Shown: positions 1-7,597 of the stretch, one piece after another
Numbering within the stretch: position 1 is the stretch's first letter
Layout of the letters: every line of letters begins with the position of its first letter
NCBI GenBank assembly: GCA_002449955.1
Contig: DJYD01000034.1
Span: forward strand, 14,063 to 26,724
DNA: 12,662 nucleotides
DNA from: Lachnospiraceae bacterium UBA6987
GTDB taxonomy: Bacteria > Bacillota > Clostridia > Lachnospirales > Lachnospiraceae
Direction: 5' to 3'
Position numbers and translations under genes: made by a program
The notes under the pieces: model-generated
Database searches by the model: none
What the model saw: the letters and a program-made list of their open reading frames with translations, nothing else
What the model was told of the DNA's origin: nothing

Positions 1-1530
1 CTTGATATCCATCTGGATCGCGGTGATGCCGTCATGTGTGCCGGTCACCTTGAAATCCATGTCGCCGAAGAAATCTTCGAGGCCTTGAATATCGGTCAGG
101 ACAACATAATCGTCATCGGTTTCGCCGGTAACCAGACCAACGGAAATACCACCGACCATGCTCTTGATCGGAACGCCGGCAGCCATCAGGCTCATGCAGG
201 AGGCGCAGGTAGATGCCATGGAGGTCGAACCGTTGGATTCCATGGTCTCAGACACGCAGCGGATCGCATAAGGGAATTCCTCGGCGCTCGGAAGCACGGG
301 AATAAGTGCGCGTTCCGCAAGTGCACCATGGCCGATTTCACGGCGTCCCGGTCCGCGGCTGGGCTTCGTCTCGCCGACCGACCAGCTCGGGAAGTTGTAG
401 TGATGCATATAACGCTTGCTGGTGACCTTACGGTCCAGGCCGTCGATCTTCTGTGCATCGCTGAGCGGAGCTAACGTGCAGGCATCCAGAATCTGGGTCT
501 GTCCGCGCGTAAACATGGCGCTGCCGTGCGTGCGGGGCAGGATATCCACTTCCGCAGCAAGAGGACGGATCTGATTCATGGCGCGGCCGTCAGGACGCTT
601 GCGATCTTTCAGGATCATCTTGCGGACGGTCATCTTCTGGAATTTGTAAACCGCTTCGCCGACAAAAGGCAACCAGTCTTCGCGATCCGCGTAGCGCTCG
701 TTCAGGGATTCCGTGATCTTCTTGATGTTCTCGTCGCGAACCTGTTTTTCATCGGTGAACACGGCATTTTCCATTGCCTCGGGGGTGATGAAATCCACCA
801 TATCCTGATACAGTTCTTCCGGGATCACGTGACTTTCGTAAGGCTTTTTCTGCTTGCCGCATTCGTCTACGATCGTCTGAATGAAATCGATCACCTTGCG
901 GTTCATCTCATGAGCGGCCATGATGGCATTATACATGACATCTTCCGGGACTTCATTTGCACCGGCTTCGATCATAATAACTTTCTCCGCCGTGGAAGCC
1001 ACGGTAAGAGCCAGATCGGATTTGACACGCTGTTCCTCGGTCGGATTAAAGCAAAGCTCGCCGTCGACCAGACCGACCATCGTCGCGGAGATGGGGCCGT
1101 CAAAGGGAATGTCGGAAATGCTGGTGGCAATCGAGCAGCCGAGCATAGCCACTACGTCAGGATTGCAGTCGGGATCAACACTCATGACGAGGTTGCTTAA
1201 GGTGACATCATTGCGATAATCCTTCGGGAAAAGAGGACGCATCGGACGGTCAATGACGCGGCTTGCCAGCGTAGCATGTTCACTGGCTTTGCCTTCGCGC
1301 TTGTTGAAGCCGCCGGGAATTTTGCCTACGGAATACATTTTCTCTTCGTATTCAACCGTAAGCGGGAAGAAATCGATGCCGTCGCGCGGAGCATCGGAGG
1401 CCGTTGCCGTCGAAAGCACAACGGTATCGCCGTAGTGCATGAATGCAGCGCCGTTAGCCTGGGCAGCAACACGTCCGATATCGACGCTCAAGGTGCGGCC
1501 GGCCAGTTCCATGGAATAGGTCTTGTACAT
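1..1530 (-). CDS. pnp: Polyribonucleotide nucleotidyltransferase (PNPase), N-terminal 510 codons, runs off window
   Basis: PNPase degrades RNA 3' to 5' using phosphate, releasing nucleoside diphosphates, and works in mRNA decay. The frame is open from the ATG at 1530-1528 to position 1, so the 3' end is missing. AAGGAGAGACT lies directly upstream of the ATG. Visible parts: first RNase PH-like domain (about residues 1-145, starting MYKTYSMELAGRTLSVDIGR), the all-helical linker (about 145-300), and most of the second, catalytic RNase PH domain. That domain shows RPDGR (312-316), a TRGQTQ segment, the Ser-rich phosphate-binding segment around 431-440 (ESNGSTSMAS) and the metal-binding region at 491-508, with aspartates D492, D500 and D508 in the DFKVTGTHDGITAIQMD context. 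The KH and S1 RNA-binding domains would lie outside the window. It follows rpsO, as in most bacteria, with a terminator and a hairpin leader between them. Confidence 0.97.
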   Translation of the reverse strand, partial: MYKTYSMELAGRTLSVDIGRVAAQANGAAFMHYGDTVVLSTATASDAPRDGIDFFPLTVEYEEKMYSVGKIPGGFNKREGKASEHATLASRVIDRPMRPLFPKDYRNDVTLSNLVMSVDPDCNPDVVAMLGCSIATSISDIPFDGPISATMVGLVDGELCFNPTEEQRVKSDLALTVASTAEKVIMIEAGANEVPEDVMYNAIMAAHEMNRKVIDFIQTIVDECGKQKKPYESHVIPEELYQDMVDFITPEAMENAVFTDEKQVRDENIKKITESLNERYADREDWLPFVGEAVYKFQKMTVRKMILKDRKRPDGRAMNQIRPLAAEVDILPRTHGSAMFTRGQTQILDACTLAPLSDAQKIDGLDRKVTSKRYMHHYNFPSWSVGETKPSRGPGRREIGHGALAERALIPVLPSAEEFPYAIRCVSETMESNGSTSMASTCASCMSLMAAGVPIKSMVGGISVGLVTGETDDDYVVLTDIQGLEDFFGDMDFKVTGTHDGITAIQMDIK

Positions 1531-1552
1531 AGTCTCTCCTTATTCTTCCGCG

Positions 1553-1624
1553 GCAGATGTTCGAAACCACAAATACGGGCACATCTTAGATATACCTGTA
1601 TTTGAAGTCTCGAATAGCATCTGC
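1553..1624 (-). promoter_or_regulatory. Long imperfect hairpin in the pnp 5' leader
   Basis: The minus-strand transcript between rpsO and pnp can fold into one long stem. GCAGATG pairs with CATCTGC (1618-1624 with 1553-1559, 7 bp). After a 3-base bulge, TCGAA-type arms pair (1610-1614 with 1560-1564) and run on through four weaker pairs. After one mismatch, CAAATAC pairs with GTATTTG (1598-1604 with 1570-1576), then two more G-C pairs follow. About 25 pairs close a loop of about 16 bases. The pairing is seen directly. In E. coli a long pnp leader stem is cut by RNase III and mediates PNPase autoregulation; the same role here is inference. Confidence 0.7.
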
Positions 1625-1638
1625 TGCTTTAATCTTTG

Positions 1639-1669
1639 AAAAACAGGGTGGATATCTCCACCCTGTTTT
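1639..1669 (-). terminator. Intrinsic terminator/attenuator after rpsO
   Basis: A perfect 9-bp stem (CAGGGTGGA at 1644-1652 with TCCACCCTG at 1657-1665) with a 4-base loop is flanked by A and T runs that extend the stem. On the minus strand it ends in TTTTT. It starts about 10 bases after the rpsO stop codon. It can end rpsO transcripts while letting some polymerase read through into pnp, for which I see no separate good promoter. Confidence 0.85.
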
Positions 1670-1678
1670 AAATTCGTC

Positions 1679-1945
1679 TTACTTACGAATACCAAGCTTG
1701 CTGATGAGCGCACGATATTCTTCGATATCGTTCTTCATCACATAGTCAAGCATGCCGCGGCGCTGGCCGACGAGCATGAACAGACCGCGACGGGAATGAT
1801 GATCCTTCGGATTCACCTTCAGGTGTTCAGTCAGTTCGCGAATGCGTTCCGTAAGTAAAGCGATCTGGACAGCGGGCGAACCGGTGTCCTGTTCATTCTT
1901 GCCGAATTCCTTGATGATCTCGGCTTTTCTTTCTTTGCTGGTCAT
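1679..1945 (-). CDS. rpsO: 30S ribosomal protein S15
   Basis: S15 binds the three-way junction of helices 20-22 of 16S rRNA early in 30S platform assembly and makes an intersubunit bridge. The 88 residues match the family's usual 88-89. The signature runs through DTGSPAVQIALLTERI (20-35), then DHHSRRGL (48-55), and ends in LGIRK. The residues T21, G22, S23, H49, H50 and S51, which contact rRNA in the family, are present. The ATG at 1945-1943 follows a GAGGAGG ribosome binding site. The gene has its own promoter and a structured leader after truB::ribF, and a terminator right behind it, so it can be expressed apart from the upstream operon. S15 commonly represses its own mRNA through such leaders. 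Confidence 0.98.
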   Translation of the reverse strand: MTSKERKAEIIKEFGKNEQDTGSPAVQIALLTERIRELTEHLKVNPKDHHSRRGLFMLVGQRRGMLDYVMKNDIEEYRALISKLGIRK

Positions 1946-1970
1946 ATGACAGCCTCCTCAAGTAATCTTA

Positions 1971-2015
1971 CCTTTTGCCGGGCTCCGGTCGGAGTTTCCA
2001 GAAGCTAAGCAAAGG
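1971..2015 (-). promoter_or_regulatory. Structured rpsO leader, candidate S15 autoregulatory site
   Basis: The minus-strand leader holds three nested helices. The outer one is CCTTTG with CAAAAGG (2010-2015 with 1971-1977, one extra A). The middle one is CTGG with CCGG (1998-2001 with 1978-1981, including a U.G pair next to G-C pairs). The inner one is CTCC with GGAG closing GACC (1983-1994). The structure ends just before the ribosome binding site. S15 binds a G.U/G-C motif or three-way junction in rRNA and in its own leader in several bacteria. The pairing is visible; S15 binding is inferred. Confidence 0.5.
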
Positions 2016-2026
2016 CGCACTGCGTA

Positions 2027-2055
2027 TTTATACCATATCTGCAGAAAAATGTAAA
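2027..2055 (-). promoter_or_regulatory. Sigma-A-type promoter for rpsO(-pnp)
   Basis: On the minus strand, TTTACA (2055-2050), a 17-base spacer and TATAAA (2032-2027) form a good promoter. A TG one base before the -10 makes it an extended -10. Transcription would start near 2020, giving a leader of about 75 bases. It sits about 20 bases past the truB::ribF stop, so rpsO can be made independently of the nusA-infB operon. Confidence 0.75.
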
Positions 2056-2074
2056 GCACTTTTTCCTGACAGTA

Positions 2075-3883
2075 TCAGAACAGATCCGGATGCTGCATAA
2101 ACCACGATTTTGCCTGCATGATATTGGCTTCAACCTCTTTTTTCAGGGAATCCATATCATTGAAACGCATTTCGGGCCGAAGGAAATGCAGCAATTTGGT
2201 GCGGGCCTTCCTGCCGTACAGGTCATGCTCTCCCTCCAGAACATGTGTCTCAAGACCCGGTCCGAAGCCCTCTCCGGCCGTCGGCTTTACGCCGATATTG
2301 GTAATGGCGGGAAGGGATAGACCTTCCACCTCAAGCAGTGAAATGTAAACACCGTAGGGCGGACAAAGCTTGCCATGCGGGATCTTCTGATTCGCTGTCG
2401 GGATACCGATTGCGGTTCCGATATGCTCACCATAGCCTATCCTTACATCAAAGAAGTAAGAGTAGCCAAGACATTCTCCGGCTTCCTCCATCCGGCCTTC
2501 AGCAATCAGTCCCCTGATCCTTGTGCTGCTGACAACAGCGCCTGCTCTGTGTTCTTTCGGGATCACTGTCACCATATAGCCTAGCTCGGCTGCGCGTTTT
2601 TTCAGATATTCCGCATTGCCGCTCCGCTTATAGCCAAAACTGCAGTCCGGTCCGACCACGATGGAGCGCATTCCCAGCTGTCTGATTAGAACATTTTCGA
2701 GGAAATCATCGGCAGGCATATTTCTGATGGCGTCCGTAAAAGGGCAATCCGTCAGTCGATCAATCCCAAAATGTGCCGCCAAGTTCTTTTTCTCGGCTGA
2801 GGACAGCAAGTTGTCTTTTTCCGCCCGCATCGCGAGCGGATCTTCACTGAAAGAAAACAGGATTTTTTTGAGTCCTGCCGCTGACTGGCGCTCCATTTCC
2901 TGAAAGATCCTCTGGTGTCCGACATGCATGCCATCGAATTTGCCGATAGACAGCACAGAAGGGTGCGGTTCCCGAACGGACTGCACCTTATTGTCCGGAA
3001 GAAGCATGATATAGGGTTTATAAATATTCCCTTCCAGCCGATAAAGACCGGTAAGTCCCCCGTCAGAGCAAAGGACCTGAACGATATCACCGTCCTCATC
3101 CCGGAAAGACTTCTCAAAACTGTCCTTTTTCAGGGTGTTCCCATTTAGTGCTGCGCTGTCAAAGGCGGATCTCAGCCTGCGTTCCGGGTAATCTCTCAAA
3201 AGCGTCTGCATGGAGAGCACCGCAGCAGACAGAGAACCGGTAAATTTCATCGATTCGATCACACCGATCGGCAGCGCCTCGTCAAGCGTGAAGCCGGAGG
3301 ACTCTTCACGGACCAGTTCTTCCATAATGCCGCCGCAGCCAAGTTTTTGTCCGATATCATGGCAAAGCGTCCGGATATAGGTCCCTTTGGAGCAGCGAAC
3401 GCGCAGGCTCACCCGCGGCAGCTTAATATTCAGGATCTCTATGGATTCGATTTCGATCTCGGCAGTCGGCCGCTTCGTTTCTATTCCCCTTCTGGCAAGA
3501 TCGATCAGTTTCTTCCCGTCCACCTTACGGGCAGAATACATGGGAGTCAGCTGGGAGGATTTCCCGGAGAAAGATGCAATCACCTCCCGGATGTCTGCTT
3601 CCGAGCAGTCTACCAGATGATGAGCAAGGACCTTCCCGCAGGCATCCTGGGTATCTGTTTCCGCCCCAAGATACAGCACGGTTCTGTACGTTTTTCTTCT
3701 ATCAGAAAGAAGCTCGGCCAGCTTTGTTGCGCGGCCGAGCAACACCGGCAGTACGCCTTCCGCTTCCGGATCAAGCGTCCCCAGATGTCCGATCTTCTTC
3801 TGCCCGATCACACCGCGAAGCTTTGCGACGACGTCAAAAGAAGTGTACCCTTTTTCTTTATTGACGATAAGGACTCCGTCCAT
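2075..3883 (-). CDS. TruB-RibF fusion: tRNA pseudouridine(55) synthase joined to riboflavin kinase/FAD synthetase
   Basis: One open frame of 602 codons encodes two complete enzymes. Residues 1 to about 292 are TruB, which makes pseudouridine 55 in the tRNA T-loop. It has GHLGTLDP with catalytic D38, YSARKVDGKK (116-125), CSKGTYIRTLCHDIG (about 164-178) and a C-terminal domain ending around KPYIML. From M293 on it is RibF, which converts riboflavin to FMN and then FAD. It has GKFDGMHVGH (314-323), SSTRIR (452-457), then the kinase domain with IPTAN (494-498) and the catalytic Glu in LETHVL (E545). In the kinase loop before PTAN, EHIGTAIG replaces the more usual G-x-x-x-G-R-x-L-G. The ATG at 3883 overlaps the rbfA stop as TGATG; a TTG one codon earlier is less likely. 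The internal ATG at 3007 has no nearby ribosome binding site, so a single polypeptide is expected. In most Bacillota these are two adjacent genes. Confidence 0.92.
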   Translation of the reverse strand: MDGVLIVNKEKGYTSFDVVAKLRGVIGQKKIGHLGTLDPEAEGVLPVLLGRATKLAELLSDRRKTYRTVLYLGAETDTQDACGKVLAHHLVDCSEADIREVIASFSGKSSQLTPMYSARKVDGKKLIDLARRGIETKRPTAEIEIESIEILNIKLPRVSLRVRCSKGTYIRTLCHDIGQKLGCGGIMEELVREESSGFTLDEALPIGVIESMKFTGSLSAAVLSMQTLLRDYPERRLRSAFDSAALNGNTLKKDSFEKSFRDEDGDIVQVLCSDGGLTGLYRLEGNIYKPYIMLLPDNKVQSVREPHPSVLSIGKFDGMHVGHQRIFQEMERQSAAGLKKILFSFSEDPLAMRAEKDNLLSSAEKKNLAAHFGIDRLTDCPFTDAIRNMPADDFLENVLIRQLGMRSIVVGPDCSFGYKRSGNAEYLKKRAAELGYMVTVIPKEHRAGAVVSSTRIRGLIAEGRMEEAGECLGYSYFFDVRIGYGEHIGTAIGIPTANQKIPHGKLCPPYGVYISLLEVEGLSLPAITNIGVKPTAGEGFGPGLETHVLEGEHDLYGRKARTKLLHFLRPEMRFNDMDSLKKEVEANIMQAKSWFMQHPDLF

Positions 3884-4305
3884 CAAAAGGCAGACTCCTC
3901 TTCTTCCGGAACAGAAGCGACAGCTTCGCCCATTTCGGCAATTTTTGCGTTCTGCGCCGCCATGACCTCATCGATCTTCTGCGACATCTCAGAGCCGTAA
4001 GCGATGGACTGATCCATAATAAAAATTATTTCCGGAGTCAGTCTCAGATTTAAGTTAACCGCAACCTCGTGACGAATGAAGCCCGCGGCGCTTTTCAGCG
4101 CCGCCTTGGTCTCTTCAATCGTCTTCTCATCGCCAAGCACGCTGATATAGGCTTTGCAGGTTTTGAGATCCGGGGCAACCTGTGCATCCGTAACACTGAT
4201 CATCACGGGGATGCGGGGGTCCTTGACTTCTTCGCGAAGAATGCGGGACAGCTCACGCTGCATCTCCGCATTGATCCGCTCGTTTTTTACACTGTGTTTT
4301 CTCAT
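3883..4305 (-). CDS. rbfA: 30S ribosome-binding factor A
   Basis: RbfA binds the immature 30S subunit near helix 1 and helix 44 of 16S rRNA and helps late maturation, including during cold growth. The 140 residues form the usual KH-like domain: RINAEMQRELSRILREEVKD (10-29), DPRIP (29-33), an SAAGFIR segment (72-78), and LRLTPEIIFIMDQS (87-100). A Glu-rich tail ends in PEEEESAF and makes the protein slightly longer than average. The ATG at 4305 lies one base after the infB stop and follows AAGGA inside the end of infB. Upstream in-frame codons lie within infB and do not resemble RbfA. The stop overlaps the truB::ribF ATG, indicating translational coupling on both sides. Confidence 0.95.
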   Translation of the reverse strand: MRKHSVKNERINAEMQRELSRILREEVKDPRIPVMISVTDAQVAPDLKTCKAYISVLGDEKTIEETKAALKSAAGFIRHEVAVNLNLRLTPEIIFIMDQSIAYGSEMSQKIDEVMAAQNAKIAEMGEAVASVPEEEESAF

Positions 4306-4306
4306 A

Positions 4307-7267
4307 TCAATCCTTATGCGTCGGCAGCTTGCGGGGCAGTTCCACCATCGCATATGCTTCGATATTGTCATCGACATCAAAGCCGCCGAACTTTTCAAAG
4401 ACTAAGCCGCATTCATAGCCTGCAGCAACCTCTTTGACATCATCCTTAAAGCGCTTAAGGGAAGCAAGCGGTCCGTCAAACAGCAGATCCTTGCCGCGGG
4501 TGATACGGCATTTGCAGCCGCGCTGCAGTTTTCCGTCAAGCACAAAGCAGCCTGCAATGTTGCCGATTCCGGAGGCTTTGAATACCTGGCGCACAACAGC
4601 GTGTCCGATGACCTGCTCTTCATATTCGGGTTCAAGCATGCCGAGCATAGCCGCCTCAACATCTTCGATCGCCTTATAAATGACAGAGTACAGACGGATA
4701 TCCACCTTCTCCTGCTCCGCGATGGAACGGGCCTGCGCGTCAGGCTTCACGTTAAAGCCGATGATAATGGCATTCGACGCAGAGGCCAGGGTCACATCGG
4801 ACTCGGAGATGTTGCCGGCAGCACTGTGGATAACCTTGACCGCGATCTGTTCGTTGGAAAGCTTCTGCAGGCTTGTCTTCACAGCTTCAACGCTGCCCTG
4901 TACATCCGCCTTCACGATCAGGTTCAGTTCCTTCATATTGCCGCTCTGGATCTGACTGAACAGATCATCAAGCGACAGCTTGCTTCTGGTTTCTTCAAGC
5001 AGCTTCTTGCGTCCCTCGGCAATAAAGGTTTCCGCATAGCTGCGGGCATCCTTTTCCGATTTTGTGGAAATAAAGACCTCACCTGCACTGGGAACGCTGG
5101 AGAGACCAAGCAGCTCGACAGGCATGCCGGGCGTGGCTTCCTTCACACGTTCTCCCTTGTCGTTGAGCATGGCACGGATCTTGCCGTAGCAGCCGCCGGC
5201 GGCAACATTGTCGCCAATATGCAGCGTACCCTTCTGGATCAGTACCGTTGCCACAGGTCCGCGGGAAGCATCAAGCTGCGCCTCGATCACCAGACCTCTG
5301 GCATTCCGCTTGGGATTGGCCTTCAGTTCCAGCACATCGGCAACCAGTAGGACCATTTCCAGCAGATCCTCGATGCCGTCGCCGCGCTTTGCCGAAACAG
5401 GTACGAAGACGTTGCTGCCGCCCCATTCTTCACCGATCAGGCCGTATTCGGACAGTTCCTTTTTGACCTTGTCAATATTGGCACCGGGTTTGTCGATCTT
5501 GTTGATCGCAACGACGATTTCCACACCGGCTGCCTTGGCATGGTTGATGGCTTCAACCGTCTGAGGCATAACACCGTCATCAGCGGCAACCACAAGGATT
5601 GCAATATCGGTTGCCTGCGCGCCGCGCATACGCATGGCCGTGAAGGCTTCGTGGCCGGGCGTATCCAGGAAGGTGATCTTACGGCCGTTTATTTCGACCA
5701 TATAAGCACCGATATGCTGGGTAATTCCGCCTGCTTCACCGGTGGTGACGTTGGTCTTGCGGATCGCATCCAGCAGGGATGTTTTGCCGTGGTCGACATG
5801 GCCCATGACGCAGACCACAGGAGGTCTCGGAACCATATCGGCTTCATCGTCCTCGATCGTATCCTTAAGCAGTTCGGCGATGACGTCGATCTTTTCTTCC
5901 TCTTCGGCGATCACATCAAAACCAAGTGCGATATCCGCGGCGGTATCATAGTCCAGCTCCTGGTTGACGGTATATACTTTGCCTTCCAGGAACAGCTTCT
6001 TGATGATTGCCGCAGGCTGCATCTTCATTGCTTCTGCAAGCTCTTTTAATGTGAGCTTTTCCGGAATCGTGATCGTCTTGATCTGCGGCTCCTTCGGCTC
6101 ATTTCTGGTTTCTTTGGCTAAACGATCAAGATCCTTGACGCCTTTGCCCTTGGCGGTTTTTCCGCCGGGACGGCGCAGTTCACCTGAATCATTTTTGTTG
6201 TAACGGGAACCCGAAGCTTTTGAAGCTCCCTGCTGGGAACGGGTTTGTTTCGTGTTCTTGCCGTTTTTGGAAAGGCCGAGTCCGCCGAAGTCAGCCCCGC
6301 TGCTGCGTGTGCCGGAGGAAGGTCTTCCGGCGCCGGTTCCGGCAGGTCTTCTCGTACGGGTATCTTCGTCCTTATCCTTGGCATAGCCTGCTCCGGAAGC
6401 GTTTCGCTGACCGAAACCACCGCCCTGGCGCTGACCGAAACTGCTGCCGCTGCCTGAATGATAGGCTCTGTTATCTCCGCTTGCATTCGGCGAAGAAGTC
6501 CCTCTTCCGCCCTGAGCAAAACGGTTCTGCCCGCCCTGGGTCCCGCTTCCGCGGCGGCTGTCCGTACGGGTGCCGTTCTTCATGGCTTCGCGGCGCTCCT
6601 TTTGCTGCTGAGCCAGACGCTCTGAACGATCCTTTGCTTCCTGTTCAGCCTGACGGACCTTTGTCATATCGACAAAGCGGCGAATCGTCTTGGGCGGTTC
6701 AGGAGCAGCCGCTTCCGCAGCCGGTTTTTCCACCTTTGCCGCAGGCTTTTCAGCCGGCGCAGATTCTGCCTTTTTGACGGCTTCTTTCCCCGCATCGTCG
6801 GCTTTTTCCCCTTCCGCCTTCGGTGCTTTTACGGTTTTTGCCGCGTCTTTTGTCTCGGGAGCGGATTTATCCACAGTCTTTTTCGCGGTATCGGCTTCTT
6901 TTGCCGCAGCTTTAACCGTTTTAGCGGGTGCCTTGGCCGCAGCAGTTTCTTCAACAGATACTGTCTTCACCGCCGCATCCACAGATGCCGAAACCGTCTC
7001 TGCTGCCGGTTTTTCCGCAGGTTTTTGTTTTTCCTCAGGCTTTGTTCCTGTGGGCTTAGTCTGTGTCTGGGCAGCAGGCTTTGCCGGAGCTTTTGCGGAA
7101 GTTCCGGATGCTGCTGCAGTCTTTTTCTGACCTGCAGGTGCCTGAGGGCGAACTTTCAGACTGTTCTGCTGGCTGTTCTGTGCATGAAAGACTACACTCC
7201 ATTTTTTCTTTTTAGGTTTGTCGCTGTCTTCAGAAGCGTTAGTGTTGATGTTTTTTTCATTCTCCAT
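4307..7267 (-). CDS. infB: Translation initiation factor IF-2
   Basis: IF2 is the GTPase that recruits initiator fMet-tRNA to the 30S subunit and promotes subunit joining. The 986-residue frame begins at ATG 7267 after GGGAGAA. Residues 40-200 are a low-complexity Ala/Lys/Pro-rich stretch; 230-370 is rich in Gly, Ser, Arg and Gln with several GQR, RGG-like and GGG runs. An IF2 N-terminal subdomain follows (LTLKELAEAMKMQPAAIIKK, 405-424). The G domain has GHVDHGKT (489-496), GGIT (513-516), DTPGH (535-539), NKID (589-592) and SAK (625-627). Then come domain II (about 650-740), domain III (about 760-860) and the fMet-tRNA-binding C domain (about 880-980). All GTPase motifs are intact. It sits 3 bases after ylxQ and 1 base before rbfA, in the conserved operon order. 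The disordered N-terminus is longer than in B. subtilis. Confidence 0.97.
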   Translation of the reverse strand: MENEKNINTNASEDSDKPKKKKWSVVFHAQNSQQNSLKVRPQAPAGQKKTAAASGTSAKAPAKPAAQTQTKPTGTKPEEKQKPAEKPAAETVSASVDAAVKTVSVEETAAAKAPAKTVKAAAKEADTAKKTVDKSAPETKDAAKTVKAPKAEGEKADDAGKEAVKKAESAPAEKPAAKVEKPAAEAAAPEPPKTIRRFVDMTKVRQAEQEAKDRSERLAQQQKERREAMKNGTRTDSRRGSGTQGGQNRFAQGGRGTSSPNASGDNRAYHSGSGSSFGQRQGGGFGQRNASGAGYAKDKDEDTRTRRPAGTGAGRPSSGTRSSGADFGGLGLSKNGKNTKQTRSQQGASKASGSRYNKNDSGELRRPGGKTAKGKGVKDLDRLAKETRNEPKEPQIKTITIPEKLTLKELAEAMKMQPAAIIKKLFLEGKVYTVNQELDYDTAADIALGFDVIAEEEEKIDVIAELLKDTIEDDEADMVPRPPVVCVMGHVDHGKTSLLDAIRKTNVTTGEAGGITQHIGAYMVEINGRKITFLDTPGHEAFTAMRMRGAQATDIAILVVAADDGVMPQTVEAINHAKAAGVEIVVAINKIDKPGANIDKVKKELSEYGLIGEEWGGSNVFVPVSAKRGDGIEDLLEMVLLVADVLELKANPKRNARGLVIEAQLDASRGPVATVLIQKGTLHIGDNVAAGGCYGKIRAMLNDKGERVKEATPGMPVELLGLSSVPSAGEVFISTKSEKDARSYAETFIAEGRKKLLEETRSKLSLDDLFSQIQSGNMKELNLIVKADVQGSVEAVKTSLQKLSNEQIAVKVIHSAAGNISESDVTLASASNAIIIGFNVKPDAQARSIAEQEKVDIRLYSVIYKAIEDVEAAMLGMLEPEYEEQVIGHAVVRQVFKASGIGNIAGCFVLDGKLQRGCKCRITRGKDLLFDGPLASLKRFKDDVKEVAAGYECGLVFEKFGGFDVDDNIEAYAMVELPRKLPTHKD

Positions 7268-7270
7268 GCT

Positions 7271-7597
7271 TTATTCTCCCTGCTTACCGCTTAGTCTTTC
7301 TGCTGCCTGGCTGATGGCCTCCGCCAGTCCCCGGTCCAGAATCGCTACACAGGACCGTTCCTCTTTTCCTATCGCATGGGCCAGATCCTGTTTATTGCTG
7401 AAATAAAGAGCAGGACAGCCTTTGGATGTACATAAGTCGTTTAGTTTTTTCTTGGTTCCGGCAGATGAGTCATCGGCAATGATCAGCAAATATGCCTTCC
7501 CGGCCTTAATTGCCTGCTCTGCCAGAAAACCTCCGGAGGCCGTTTTGCCTGCTTTCTCTGCGATTCCGACAAGTCCCATGATCTTTTTCTCAGGCAA
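7271..7597 (-). CDS. ylxQ: L7Ae/L30e-family RNA-binding protein YlxQ
   Basis: A 108-residue protein of the L7Ae/L30e/S12e fold, which binds kink-turn RNA in the wider family. The gene is found between ylxR and infB across Bacillota; its cellular job is not settled. The signature is GLVGIAEKAGKTASGG (8-23), then AYLLIIADDSSAGTKKKL (35-52) and a C-terminal SCVAILDRGLAEAI segment. The likely start is TTG at 7597, overlapping the ylxR stop by 8 bases. The strong GGAGGTG at 7605-7611 is correctly spaced for TTG and too far from the next ATG (codon 7). An alternative start at that ATG would lose six residues. It ends 3 bases before infB. Confidence 0.88.
   Translation of the reverse strand: MPEKKIMGLVGIAEKAGKTASGGFLAEQAIKAGKAYLLIIADDSSAGTKKKLNDLCTSKGCPALYFSNKQDLAHAIGKEERSCVAILDRGLAEAISQAAERLSGKQGE

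Noticed and set aside
34..1200. Two plus-strand open frames of 146 and 224 codons opposite pnp
   Set aside because: They lie antisense to the well-conserved pnp frame, match no family I recognise and have no ribosome binding site of note.
3884..3886. TTG start for truB::ribF one codon before ATG
   Set aside because: ATG at 3883 overlaps the rbfA stop in the usual TGATG coupling arrangement.
4601..5350. Plus-strand open frame of 249 codons opposite infB
   Set aside because: Antisense to conserved IF2 domains II-III; its openness reflects the codon bias of the infB strand.
6690..7130. Plus-strand Ala/Ser/Phe-rich frame of 146 codons
   Set aside because: It mirrors the Ala/Lys-rich low-complexity part of IF2 and is not an independent gene.
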